NCBI GenBank assembly: GCA_023159155.1
Contig: JAJNNX010000111.1
Span: forward strand, 1 to 25,219
DNA from: Ustulina deusta
Lineage: Eukaryota; Ascomycota; Sordariomycetes; Xylariales; Xylariaceae
Direction: 5' to 3'
DNA: 25,219 bases
The position numbers and the translations under genes are program-made. The number at the start of each line of letters is the position of its first letter. Positions within the stretch are counted from its first letter, which is position 1. This document shows positions 1 through 9,489 of this stretch, one piece after another. Below the pieces are notes generated by a model. It made no database searches. It saw only the letters and a program-made list of their open reading frames with translations, and was not told where the DNA came from.

Positions 1-238
1 ACTTAAAATTATAGAGATATACTAATTAAACTTAACTAATTTTAAAAAACTTATAAAAAAACATTTGGACTTTTTATAAAATTATAAAAATAAATATATA
101 TAATAATAACTAACAAATTTATGAACAATTATAAAAACAATAATAAAGCAATATAATAAAAAAAATTATATAAACATAATATTATTAATAATTTTTAATT
201 AAAACTATATTTAAATTTTTACTTTTAAAAAGAAATAG
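1..238 (+). mobile_element. 3' internal end of an LTR retrotransposon (partial, runs off the left edge)
   Basis: From about position 24 to 238 this stretch matches 15989-16204, base for base apart from transitions and small indels. It lies directly upstream of an LTR in both places, so it is the last internal segment of the same retroelement family. It ends in a purine-rich run (AAAAAGAAATAG, 227-238) in the position of a polypurine tract just before the LTR, where plus-strand DNA synthesis is primed. No coding frame is readable. The element body must lie left of the window. The repeat relationship is seen directly; the polypurine role is inferred from position. Confidence 0.75.
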
Positions 239-452
239 TGTAATAATTAGTATAGTTTTAGCAAAACTTATAAGAACTACAAAAATTTTAGATTTATATA
301 GCAATAAAATAGGAAGTTTATGTATAGACTAACTTATAACTTTGTAGTTATATATATAAAGTCTATATCTATCCACTTTATAAATTCTAATTTTTTTTCT
401 TTTTTTTTTTCTTCTTTAGTTTCAAGTCTTTGTTTATAGTATTAATAAACTA
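239..452 (+). repeat. LTR, copy 1 (3' LTR of the left, partial element)
   Basis: About 214 bp that recurs at 16205-16403 and, split by an insertion, at 9299-11354. It starts TGTAATAATTAGTATAG, the canonical TG of an LTR, and ends AATAAACTA, where the last TA fits a RIP-altered CA. Inside are a TATA-like run (TATATATAAAGTC near 350), a T-rich tract interrupted by C (391-417) and AATAAAC near the end. The three copies differ mainly by transitions. This copy carries a short extra segment near 276-288 that the other two lack. Boundaries come from the point where the three copies stop agreeing. Confidence 0.75.
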
Positions 453-803
453 GCTATAGAAGCTTTACTCGACTAATTATAATATTTAATATATATAAAG
501 CTTTATTTTAGATGGCAGTAGTTATAGTTTTAAGTACTAGCTTATAATTAAAAATATTTTCCGGTTTAAAAAATATTTTATTTTTAGTATATAAGCAAAC
601 ATATAAGTACTAAAACAATATATTATATAAAAAGAATTCTTAAATATAATATCTATAAATATATTAAGTAAAATTAACTAGTAATTAAGTATTAGTTTTA
701 GTTAATTTTTTTAATGTAACTTTTAATTAGTAGTAATATAAATAAAGCTTAAATATTACTAATAATTTATATTTTTTATAATAATAATAGCAAATAAGTA
801 CTA
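453..803. other. Gene-free RIP-degraded DNA
   Basis: No readable frame, repeat or RNA gene was found. The sequence is TpA-rich with C left mainly in CpT context. The flank right after the LTR (GCTAT at 453-457) would be the target duplication of the left element, but its partner lies outside the window. Confidence 0.6.
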
Positions 804-1172
804 AATTAAATATTTAATAAAAAGTACTACTATAATAGCTAAACTTAGTATTAAAAAAAAAAGCTTTTTCTTTGCTGCCGGACTATATATTAGCAAAATA
901 TATATAATTATAGCTTTTATTATACTATATATTTTTTTTGCCTTTATTATAATTATAATCTTTATTATATTTTCTATCCTAGTTATAATTATAACTTTAC
1001 TTATATTTTTAAATATTATTATTATAATAGTAATTCTAACTATTATTATAATAATAATCCTAATTATTGTTATAATATATTCCTTAATTTTAATTTTATT
1101 GGTTTTTTGCTTATAGATTTTTATTATTTCTTCTGCTATATTAGAAATAAAGTTTGTATAAAAAAAAGTTAC
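804..1172 (-). pseudogene. 123-codon stop-free stretch, unknown, probably a coding relic
   Basis: I checked every codon of this minus-strand frame between the stops at 1173-1175 and 801-803 and found no TAA, TAG or TGA. That is striking in DNA where other frames meet a stop every few codons. The translation is rich in Ile, Lys and Tyr, with runs of Ile encoded by ATA/ATT, and includes the more mixed segments NIAEEIIKIYKQKTNKIK and LLIYSPAAKKKL. ACA to ATA is a RIP change, so a Thr-rich ancestor is possible (inference). The frame can be followed a little upstream if one TAA is read as a mutated Gln codon. I recognise no family. A low-complexity accident remains possible because the segment 900-1070 is a TAT/AAT-like repeat. 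A 62-codon plus-strand frame at 1107-1295 overlaps it and looks like a shadow. Confidence 0.35.
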
Positions 1173-1175
1173 TTA

Positions 1176-3106
1176 ACTTCTAATATTTTTTGCTATAGCA
1201 ATAGTTATAATCATAATAATCTAAATAATAATTTATATAGTTATTTTAATAAAATAATCTTAAAAATTAAAGCATTTTTGTTAAAAAAGTATTAGCGCTA
1301 TTTAATAAGTACTCCGTCCAAAGCTTTATATTTAAATATTATTTTTTAGCTTTATGCTCTAACCTATATTATACTTTTTTAATTTGTTTTATATAGTTTT
1401 TAAAGTTTTTTTATTTATTTAAAAGCATAAACATAATTTATAATAGCTTTTTTTTATTAATTATAAATATTTTTTATAACTTTAATCTAATTAAAATTAT
1501 TTTTTACTAATATATTATTAGCTCTAATATAATAAAGTTTATATTATATATACTAAAAACATATATTATAGTTTTTAGCTATATTTTAAAAAATAATCTT
1601 TTTTTTTAAAAACTTTTAAATAGCTTAATTAGTATAGATCTTAAAATATTTTTTTAAATATTTTATTAGCAGCTTAATTCTCAAAAATCAACAAGTCTAA
1701 TATTATAAAGCAATCATTTTATTGTTTTACTATAATAAAACTAATCTTATTAATAAATAATTAAACAAAAATATAATTTAATTATTTTTTAATCTGCTTT
1801 CTTTTAATATAATATTAATATAATTAATAAAAAAATAAATATTAGTATAAATAATATTTTTTTATTAGTTATAACCCTTTAATTATTAAAATTATCTTAT
1901 TTTAAATTAAAAATATTAATATTATTATATTTAAGCTTAAATATTTTTTTTTAATAAATATTAATTTAGTACTAGAAATATTTCTTTTTAATTATTGTTT
2001 ATTATTATTACTATTATTATTATTATTATAATAATTAAAATTGCTATTATTATTGTTTCGTTCTAAAGAATCCAAAAAATTTCTATTTAATACTTCATAT
2101 ATTTTAAGCTTTTTTTTATAGCTAGGTTGCAATAAAAAAAACATTAAAGTTATAAAGTTAAGCATAGCTATATTTACTATAAACCTAATATTTAGTATAA
2201 ACTACACAAGTTTTGCTTTTAAAACTAATACTAAGCTTTATATAACAAGTATTTTTATTAAATTATTAAGCTTTTTATTTATTAGATATAATATATTTGT
2301 AAATTTTTTATACTAAATATAAAATTTGTTAAATTTTTAATAAAGCGCTTTAATATTTTGATATATTAACAAAATATTAAAGTTAGTTTTTTAAAAATAT
2401 TTAATAAAAAAGCTTACTATTTTTTTATTAAACTTAATATTTTTTATATAAAAGTTAGGTAGTAGATTTATAGTTTTTAATACTAATCAAAAGTTTTATA
2501 AGTTATAAAAACTACTACATTTGTTTAAATCTAGGCCTAGCAAAAACTTATTTATTAAATCTATTATATTATTTAGTAAATATTCCAAAAAATAAAAGTT
2601 CCTAAAACTAAATATAAACTAGCTTGCAAATAATATAGAATAAATAATAGAAAGTAAACTACTAAATAAAATATATATACTTAAATTAGCTAATAAGCAC
2701 GCTCTAATTAACATTTTACTTAGTATTTTTAAAAATATCCGTAATCTTTATGAGATTCCTTAATACTTTTAGTTATTATACACAATATAACTTTAATAAC
2801 TAATTAATTTTCAAAATATAAAAATATTATACTAAGCTTACTTTTTAGCATTAAACCTATTTATAAATCTTTATAAAAATATATATAAAATATAAAAATC
2901 TATATATAGTTTAGTAGTTATATTTATTTAAACAATATAACGTTAGTAGTACCGCTATAGCTTATAAAATATAAAATATTAGTTTATTACTTATAAAAAA
3001 ATATTTTTATAACTTTATAAAATTAAAAAAAATAATGTAATATAGCATTCATAATAAAACAAAACGTAGTAAAGCACTACTTTAATAAAAAAACTAATAA
3101 ATATAT
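1176..3106. other. Gene-free RIP-degraded DNA
   Basis: About 1.9 kb with no frame, RNA gene or repeat that I can support. It has low-complexity TTA/TAT stretches near 1997-2058 and scattered short islands that kept G and C (2533-2545, 2738-2765, 2940-2960). Only the composition can be described. Confidence 0.5.
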
Positions 3107-3127
3107 AAAAAAAAAAAAAAAAAAAAA
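3107..3127. repeat. A21 homopolymer tract
   Basis: An uninterrupted run of 21 A. It could be the fossil poly(A) tail of a retroposed sequence, but nothing recognisable lies immediately upstream, so it may be simple slippage. Confidence 0.8.
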
Positions 3128-3361
3128 TTAAGTATGTAGCAAAATATTAAAAAGTCTAATATATCTATATATAAAGTCCCACTCATAGAAACATAGGCCA
3201 CTATTCAAAGTTACTAGTTCAAGCCCCTTATAGGTCTCTATTATATTTATAGCTATAATTTATAAAACTATATAATATTTATAAATTAAGCATTATGATT
3301 TATATAGTTAAAAACACTAATAATTAATAGTTTTAATAATTTAGCCGCTAAAAAAATATAA

Positions 3362-4560
3362 TGTTTAATTATTAAATAGACCTATAATATAGGTCTAAGA
3401 TACTATAATACTTATTAAACCAAAATAACCAAACTTACTAAATAAATATAAAAAATAATTTATTGTAATTTTTAATTAATTTATATAAAAATAAGCCAAA
3501 TAATTAACTAGTAATATAATAATTTAAAAAAACTTAGCACTATTATATAACTAGCTTTTAAGTTTAAATATAAAAATAAATATATAATATTTATTAATGC
3601 GTTAGTTAGAAAACGTATTATAGATCTAGCTAAATAGATAAATATATAGCTAAAAAAAGTTACTAAGGCATACTTTCAAAAAAGTACTAAAATAAGCATT
3701 TTTAAGCTTATTACTAACTTAAAAAAAGCTTTTTAATATATTTATTTAAACTAGACTATATTTTTTAAGGCTATATATTTTAACGCTATAATAAAAAACA
3801 TTCTAATTTATTAAACTATAGTTTTTAAGTTATATTAAAAAACTATTATATTAAATATATTACAACCTTTTAAAAAGCTTTAAATAGTTTATAATAATAT
3901 TTTTATTACAATTAAAAACAAACTAGCTAATAACTTTAAAAAGCTTATAAAGTCTAATAATTTTAGTATTAATAGTAAGAATAATAAGAGTAATAGCAAA
4001 AGTAATAAACTTGCTAATAATTTTAAATATAATTATTTATTTAAAACTAATAAAAAATAAACTAATAACTAGTTTTTTAGTAGTAGCCCTAGTAGTAATA
4101 ATAGTAATAGTAATAATAGTAGCAAAAATAAAAATCTTTTTATTAATAAAAAGAGCCCTAAATATATTTTTATTAAACGCCTTTATATTAATACTTATAT
4201 AAAAAACTTTAATATAAACTATATAATTTATAATAAATAATATTTATTAGCAAGCTATTAATATATGTTTTTAAAGCTTAAATTAAAAAGCTAAATATTT
4301 AATCTAATATATAAATAGATCGCTAATAAACAAATAATATATAATAAAAATATTTAATATATTATAAAAAAAGCATAAAAACAACTAGACTTATATTAAA
4401 GGAGTAGCAGTCTTTATATTTTAAAGGGCTACTAAGCGCTTTATAAACTAAAAAAGTGCTTAATATTATACTAGCTAAAAAAATAAAAACTAAAAAAGTG
4501 GTAAATTTTTTAGAATACTTTAATAAGATCTATTATATATAAAGCATATATATATATATT
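3362..4560 (+). pseudogene. RIP-degraded coding relic of an unidentified protein (acidic Ser/Asp-type segment)
   Basis: One plus-strand frame gives about 400 codons of protein-like sequence if TAA/TAG are read as mutated CAA/CAG/TGG. The longest open pieces are 3884-4057 (58 codons) and 4073-4237 (55 codons). Readable segments include ALVRKRIIDLAK, LDLYQRSSSLYILKGY (one stop read as Q) and an internally repeated motif NKLANNFK (near 3918 and 4004). The segment 4079-4140 reads SSSPSSNNSNSNNSSKNKN; because TpG to TpA turns GAT into AAT, it was probably Ser/Asp-rich and acidic. No start codon is secure and no catalytic motif is visible, so I cannot name a family. It could be a transposon-encoded protein or a repeated host gene. 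A 63-codon ATG frame at 4011-4202 in another frame is a shadow of it. Confidence 0.4.
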
Positions 4561-5090
4561 ATTACGCACCTAATTATAGCTATTAAATTTTAATAGAGGC
4601 TTTATTAACAAAAAAAAACGTTTCTATAAAGCTTATTATTTGCAATATATAAACGCTTTATAATACTACTTATAACTTATTATAGCTATTAAATACTATT
4701 AAAAGCTCTGCTATATAAAGAAAGAAAAACTTTTATAAAGCTTACTACTTATAATACCGGAATATATATAAAAACTTTATTTAAATAAAGAGAAAAACGC
4801 CTTTAAAAAGCTTACTATAACTTATTACGGCTATTAAATACTATTTAAAAGCTTTGCAATACTGCTTATAACTAATCATAACTATTAAATCTTAATAAAA
4901 GCTTTATTATAGCAAAAAAAAATACCCTTAAAAAGCTTACTATAACTTATTATAGCTACTAAATATTATTAAAAGTACTATAATAATAATAATAAAAATG
5001 TTTTTATAAAGCTTAATATATATAATATATATGTATAGCTTAATAATATAAAAAGAAATACTTTTCGAAAGCTTATTATAACCTATAATA
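4560..5090. repeat. Irregular tandem repeat region
   Basis: Two alternating motifs recur. TAGCTATTAAAT-like copies occur near 4575, 4681, 4825, 4877 and 4951. AAAAAGCTTACTATAA-like copies, preceded by an A-rich AAACG/AAATAC block, occur near 4626, 4735, 4805, 4930, 5005 and 5063. Spacing varies from about 50 to 145 bp, so this is a decayed repeat with an ancestral unit of perhaps 55-75 bp rather than a clean satellite. It follows the 3362-4560 relic directly and could be a repetitive protein-coding tail or non-coding minisatellite. Differences between units are mostly transitions. Confidence 0.5.
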
Positions 5091-5500
5091 AATATTAATG
5101 TTTAGATTTACTACTATATATAACTAACAAGCTAGCCGTAGCTATATATTTAAGCTTTATATTTATTAATTAAAAGATCGCACTAAAAGTAATAATATAG
5201 ATTAAAAATAAAAACAGCAATATTAATAAACCTATAAATACCACTCTTAATTAATATAAATATATTAATACTAAATATAAAGATTATTATATAGAAGCCC
5301 TATATATATAAAAACCCCTATATATATATATATTTATCTAATATAAGCTTATTAATATATACATTAAAATCACCACATTATACACACTTATATGCCTCCC
5401 TTAAATATAGTTATATAGCTAAAAAAAGCCACTCTAGTAGCTTTTCTTAAAAAAGTATATTAGATTTAATATTAAGCTAAGCAGTAATAAAAGCCTTAGA
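5091..5500. other. Gene-free transition zone with a small palindrome
   Basis: No coding frame is supported. At 5424-5445 there is a 22-bp imperfect palindrome: the arms AAAAGCCACT and AGTAGCTTTT pair at 9 of 10 positions, the mismatch being one C/T transition. A weaker inverted match to it lies at about 5488-5511. G+C content rises from about 5390 onward. Confidence 0.45.
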
Positions 5501-5924
5501 GTAGCTAATACAAAGTGCCACTATAAAGGTGAGGGGGTATACCTTTAGCTAATAGAACGTTTTAATAGTTCTACAGCTAATTATATAAGGGATATATATA
5601 TAAAGGGTATAAATACACTACACGAACAGACTTACAACAATAACAATAGAACAGACTTTCTGCGGGCAATACGTGGCAAGATCGCGAGTGCTAAATCCGA
5701 CAGCAACAAGTACTAACCCACATAAATAAAGGCATAAATACCTCGCGCCCTAGTTACTTAGATACTCTAGATAGTTTCCTTCTATAACTATACTTAATAC
5801 AGACCTTCGGATCAGACCTAGTTGCACCAACATGACTAGATCTATAGAAGGACCGTATTAGAAGCACAGCCCTCCCTGTCTAGCCCCCGGTCAAAATCCC
5901 CCTTTCTCGCCCCTGTCCTTTCCC
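5500..5924 (+). promoter_or_regulatory. Less-mutated island with TATA-like boxes and an ATG; possible promoter or element 5' end
   Basis: This stretch has clearly higher G+C and many intact CpA and CpG steps. It contains TATAAATA at 5608-5615, a second ATAAATA at 5734-5740, long CA-rich text (about 5620-5720) as in fungal 5' leaders, and an ATG at 5832 opening a short frame (MTRSIEGPY, then TAG). A pyrimidine-rich block follows. It could be a promoter plus leader of a now-dead gene, or the 5' end of an LTR element. I found no second copy in the window, so an LTR cannot be shown. Direction is inferred from the boxes and from the plus-strand relic downstream. Confidence 0.35.
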
Positions 5925-6068
5925 AAACCTCCCATCTCCCAAACCTCCCATCTCTTAAACCTCCTATCTCTTAAACCTCCTTTCTCCCAAACCTCCTTTC
6001 TCTTAAACCTCCTTTCTTTTAAACCTTCCTTCTCCTAAACCTCCTTTCTTCTAAACCTTTCTTTTAAT
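5925..6068. repeat. 16-bp pyrimidine-rich minisatellite, nine units
   Basis: The word AAACCT (AAACCTCCTTTCTCTT-like unit) begins at 5925, 5941, 5957, 5973, 5989, 6005, 6021, 6037 and 6053, an exact 16-bp period with no indels. Units vary almost only by C/T exchange. The segment before each AAACC reads CCC, CTT, TTT, CCT or TCT, and the middle reads CCCATC, CCTATC or CCTTTC. The 16-bp unit is not a multiple of three, so it shifts frame each unit and is unlikely to be translated. A degenerate earlier unit may sit at about 5909-5924. Confidence 0.9.
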
Positions 6069-6460
6069 AGCTTTATATTTAATAGAGGATAACTTAGATT
6101 CCCCTAGTAATAACCGGCCAAGTGATAACCTAGTCCAATCTATAGCTAAGATTTATATAACTTTGTTAAGTTATAGTTTATATCGGGCGAGTAAAGCGTT
6201 AGAAAAAATGTAGCACGCTAACATTAACTTATTAAAAAAAATAATACTAAGCAAAAGCGTATTAGTTTAGCGTATATTTTACGCTACGTAAAAAGTAGCA
6301 ATTAATAACTAGCACTTTACTAGCAAAGCAAAACTTAAGTTATTGTTTATTAACTTTAGTACTTAGACTGTTTAATAATAAGCTAGTTTTTTAAAGCGGC
6401 TTATTTTAAAGATCGAGTTAATAAAAGATAATAGGAGCATTACAAAATGTCTTAAACAAC
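6055..6460 (+). pseudogene. RIP-degraded coding relic, unknown protein
   Basis: Right after the minisatellite one frame is open for 52 codons (6055-6210) and then continues with only TAG/TAA interruptions to about 6460. It contains varied, protein-like text such as EDNLDSPSNNRPSDNLVQ, LYRASKALEKM and FTSKAKLKLLFINFST. Two in-frame stops (6211-6213 and 6268-6270) sit where Gln or Trp would fit. The acidic/polar start followed by a helix-like stretch suggests a soluble, possibly coiled region, but I recognise no family. It may be the body of the gene or element whose 5' end is the island at 5500-5924. The frame can be followed weakly to about 6840. Confidence 0.4.
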
Positions 6461-6608
6461 GCTATATATATATATATATTCTATTTAATAACCTAGGAGG
6501 TTCCTATATTTAATTTAGTATAGATATAACTTTTATTCTAATACTACTATTAAATCTAATATTGCTGTCAAGCTTAAATCATATTAACTTACTATAAATA
6601 TTTAGTAA

Positions 6609-6760
6609 TCCAGCTCATTAAAATAGTATATATATTAGTAGATATTTTGCATTATTAAAAACTACTATATAAGCTTTAAATTATATCGATCTAAAGCACT
6701 CCACTCTATTAGTACCTAGTATTCTAGATCATTAAAACAGTATATATATTAATATATCTT
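6609..6760. repeat. Short direct repeat pair, 114 bp apart
   Basis: TCATTAAAA followed by T/CAGTATATATATTA occurs at 6615 and again at 6729. About 33 bp around each match with roughly four differences, mostly transitions. The 114-bp spacing is a multiple of three, so a 38-residue protein repeat inside the relic that starts at 6055 is possible, though the similarity is short. Confidence 0.45.
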
Positions 6761-6840
6761 TTAAAGCATCAAGTATTTTGTTCCCTAGTAAGCTTATAAG
6801 CTCAATTCAAAAAAAACCAAGCAAATAACTACGGTACTTA

Positions 6841-7576
6841 TTAATAGCAAATATATCAATGTTTTTTTATAGCAAGCAATTTTAAGAACATTTTAAGTAT
6901 TAAATAAAGCTAAGAGTTTTAATAAAAAAAGTAGCAATATATGTTATAAAACTGTTTAATATAAAGGGAAAAGTTAAAAATATAATTAAATATATTTATT
7001 ATTTAAAAAGAAACAAAATTAAACTAGACCCGTTAATTAAACTATAGAGAGCTTAATAAAATAAAATCTCAGATATATTTAGTACTTTAGTAAACTATAC
7101 TATTAAATAGTTTTTTTTATTCTAGCAAAAAAAAAAAGAGGTATATAACTATATAAATAGTATTTTAATAATAATTTTAAATCAAGCATATAAAAGCGCT
7201 AAAATAAATCTATTATTAAGCGTATAGTTAGCATATATTTTAAAAGCAAAACTCTACACTACTACTCCCTTTTTATTTAACTATCCTTAAATATAAAGCT
7301 AGTACCTTGTTTAATAAATGCTTAATTATTATATTTTTTAATCTTTTTAATCGGTATTTTTTTATTTTTAAACTTAAATACTTTAATTATATATTGCTTC
7401 TAATATACTATTTCCTTTAACATAATAATTGTAGCGCTTATAGCTATACTTTAAAAAATTTTTTTAGGTTTATTAAAAGCTTTTTAAATAAACAACTATA
7501 ATATATCAAACAATAAATACTATTAATTAGTAAAAACAAGAGTACTATTAGAAGCAAGCTATTTAAGATATTAATG
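6841..7576. other. RIP-degraded DNA, nothing assigned
   Basis: No frame or RNA gene is supported. Short islands keep G+C (about 7027-7060, 7255-7275). The stretch lies between two plus-strand relics and may be their mutated continuation. Confidence 0.4.
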
Positions 7577-7852
7577 TTGTTTATATTAGGCTATAGAAAA
7601 ATTCCGAGTATTTGCTATTAAAAAGAGCGTATATTTAAAAAGAATGATCTAAAAATCTAAAAAATCTTTAAAAAGATAAAATTTATTAACTAGAGCAAGT
7701 TAGGCATTAGTTAGGCTATAGTTAAGGGTTATAATATTTAGCCTAATAAAATAAAAGGTAAAATATAGAACATATATTAAGGGCTCGGTAGTAATAAAAA
7801 AAGCAACCGAAGTTCTAAAAAGTAAAACTTATATAAGCTAGGCTTTTTTTAG
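7577..7852 (+). pseudogene. Coding relic with a possible helix-turn-helix (psq/pogo-like) segment
   Basis: A plus-strand frame of 92 codons, ending in TAG at 7850-7852 (possibly also a RIP product), reads protein-like when stops are taken as Gln. It starts FILGYRKIPSICY and later gives QAIVKGYNIQPNKIKGKIQN and GLGSNKKSNRSSKK. The order Ala-x-x-x-x-Tyr-x-Ile-x(5)-Ile-x-x-x-Ile followed by a basic Ser/Arg/Lys stretch resembles the psq-type helix-turn-helix at the N-terminus of pogo/Fot1 transposases. This is a resemblance by eye only. I did not find a DDE domain downstream, and no terminal repeats were seen, so an unrelated DNA-binding protein or chance match is possible. Confidence 0.28.
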
Positions 7853-9298
7853 CGCTACGTCTAGTTTATTTTTTATATTATTTAATAAAACAAAATAATA
7901 TACTCGAATAATTAATTTATTAATATAAAAAGCTTTAACTTTTAAAAAATATTTATTTATTTTTATTTACTTAAGTACTTTATACCTCACATTAAAAAAA
8001 CAAAATAGCGGAGCAATATATATATATTATTATATATATAACCCTAGTATTACATTTTTATAAAATTATATTAATACTAAAGCGCCTTAAAATCAAACTA
8101 GAAATATTAACCAATAAGTTATATAATAACATAATTAACTATATATTATAACCGTTTTATTATTTTATATTAAAAAGTTTATAATTATTAAACTATTTGT
8201 TTACTTATATAAAGATCTTAATTTTAAAAACTAATAGCTAAATATCGCACTATTAACGCATTAATTTTATATATAAAACAATAAATAGTTTCGGTCCAAT
8301 ATTCTTTGAATGCAAAGTCCCTTATAAATAATGATAGAAATATATCAAAATATCCCAGTAGTAAACTAAAAGAATCTAGCGTGCTTAGTACATTAAACTA
8401 TACTTGTTATGCTAGCTAGACTTTTGTTTATATATAAAACAGAATAGCTTGACTAATAAAAATAAAAATAAATATTATTAAAATTTCTCTTAGCTTTTTA
8501 AAAAAAAAAAAAAGTATATATTAATTATAACTGCTTAAACTTTTATAAAATATAGCCACATAAACAAACTTATAATAATAACCAAAGGTTAATATAAAGC
8601 TATTAAAATCTATATTAAAAAAAAAAAGTTCTTATAGTCTAAACTAGTTTAAGCTAGAGATCTTTAAACTAAGCATTATATATAAGATTTATTCTTTTAC
8701 TAGAGTTTATATATATTAAAACATTTTATAATTAGCTAGCTCTTTTATAGACCCGCACTAGTTACTATTATAAAAAAATAACGGCAAAATATACTAACTA
8801 AAGCAATAATAACAAAGGTTAAGCAAAAAAAACATAACAAAACAAATCATATTAGTTCTATTAAATAATATAATATATATTAGCTAAAAATCTAGTATTA
8901 CACAAGGTTTAATCTTATATAAATATAAATAATTATTTAAATTTCTAGTATATTTTTAAGCTTAAATAAAAGAATATTATATATATTTTTTTTAAAAACA
9001 ATTCAAAAACTACTTTAATATCAAACTCTTGTTCTATAATAAAAGCCTATATAAAAAGCTTAAAAAATAAGTTTATTTAGAAATGATCTATTATAGAAAT
9101 AATAATCTAAATAATCTTTTATATAGAAGCTTTCTAAATTACTAGGCTACTTTTGGTCTATATATATAACTACTATAGTTTTTATTAAAAGTTAGCAATA
9201 TATCTTAGATTAATAAAATAGTTTTATATAAATAAAATTATTCTATTTTTATGTTAATATAGAACTAAAACTAATAAAAAAATTAAAACTAAAAATAT
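7853..9298. other. RIP-degraded DNA with weak plus-strand coding traces
   Basis: No gene can be named. The most protein-like text is a plus-strand frame around 8750-8930 (for example ILTKAIITKVKQKKH with neighbouring TAA/TAG). A few islands keep G+C (8288-8325, 8375-8430, 8745-8765). The right border is the start of the interrupted LTR at 9299. No 5-bp target duplication matching the far end of that element (CTAAG, 16404-16408) is present just left of it. Confidence 0.4.
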
Positions 9299-9401
9299 TA
9301 TAATAGTTGGTATAGTTTTAGCAAGACCTATAAGAACTCGAGACCTATATAATAATAAAATAAAAAATTTAGATATAAACTAATTTATAACTTTATAGCT
9401 A
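9299..9401 (+). repeat. 5' LTR, left part (copy 3, interrupted)
   Basis: TATAATAGTTGGTATAG at 9299 aligns with TGTAATAATTAGTATAG (239) and TATAATAGTTAGTATAG (16205). The match continues through TTTTAGCAAGACC...AACTTTATAGCTA to 9401, where the transposon starts. This copy keeps an intact CTCGAGACC where the other copies have been mutated, so it is locally the least RIP-altered of the three. Confidence 0.8.
9400..9401. other. TA target-site duplication, left copy
   Basis: The TA at 9400-9401 abuts the transposon and is repeated at 11259-11260. The uninterrupted LTR copy at 16205-16403 has a single TA at this point (TAGC-TA-TATATATAAAG), so the junction is verified against an empty site. Confidence 0.9.
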
Positions 9402-9463
9402 ACATAGGACACAAGCTAATTGCTAACACAAATTAATTGCTAACTTTTTTGCACTTTTGTACG
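9402..9463 (+). repeat. Terminal inverted repeat, left (62 bp)
   Basis: It begins ACATAGGACACAAGCTAATT and matches the reverse complement of 11197-11258 at 54 of 62 positions. All eight differences (positions 3, 26, 28, 33, 38, 40, 51, 57) are transitions. Six are CpA or TpG in one arm against TpA in the other, the RIP signature; two are CpG against TpG or CpA. Confidence 0.95.
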
Positions 9464-9489
9464 TATAAGTCAAATAATTTAACTATAAC

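Noticed and set aside
1107..1295. 62-codon ATG frame on the plus strand
   Set aside because: AT-driven residues (Tyr, Asn, Ile, Lys), no family features, and partly antisense to the longer stop-free frame at 804-1172.
3137..3240. Possible tRNA or SINE: AGTTCAAGCCCC resembles a T-loop/B box
   Set aside because: No pairing acceptor stem, the T-stem does not pair even allowing transitions, and the A-box candidate (TAGCAAAATATT) is too far away and weak.
4011..4202. 63-codon ATG frame on the plus strand, Ile/Leu-rich
   Set aside because: Another frame of the 3362-4560 relic; its hydrophobic look comes from reading the Ser/Asp-like repeat out of frame.
5500..5830. LTR of another retrotransposon
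   Set aside because: TATA boxes and a leader-like stretch are present, but no second copy, TG/CA ends or primer-binding site could be shown.
5832..6068. A protein from the ATG at 5832 running through the minisatellite
   Set aside because: TAG follows after nine codons, and the 16-bp unit shifts frame at every repeat, so it does not join the downstream frame at 6055.
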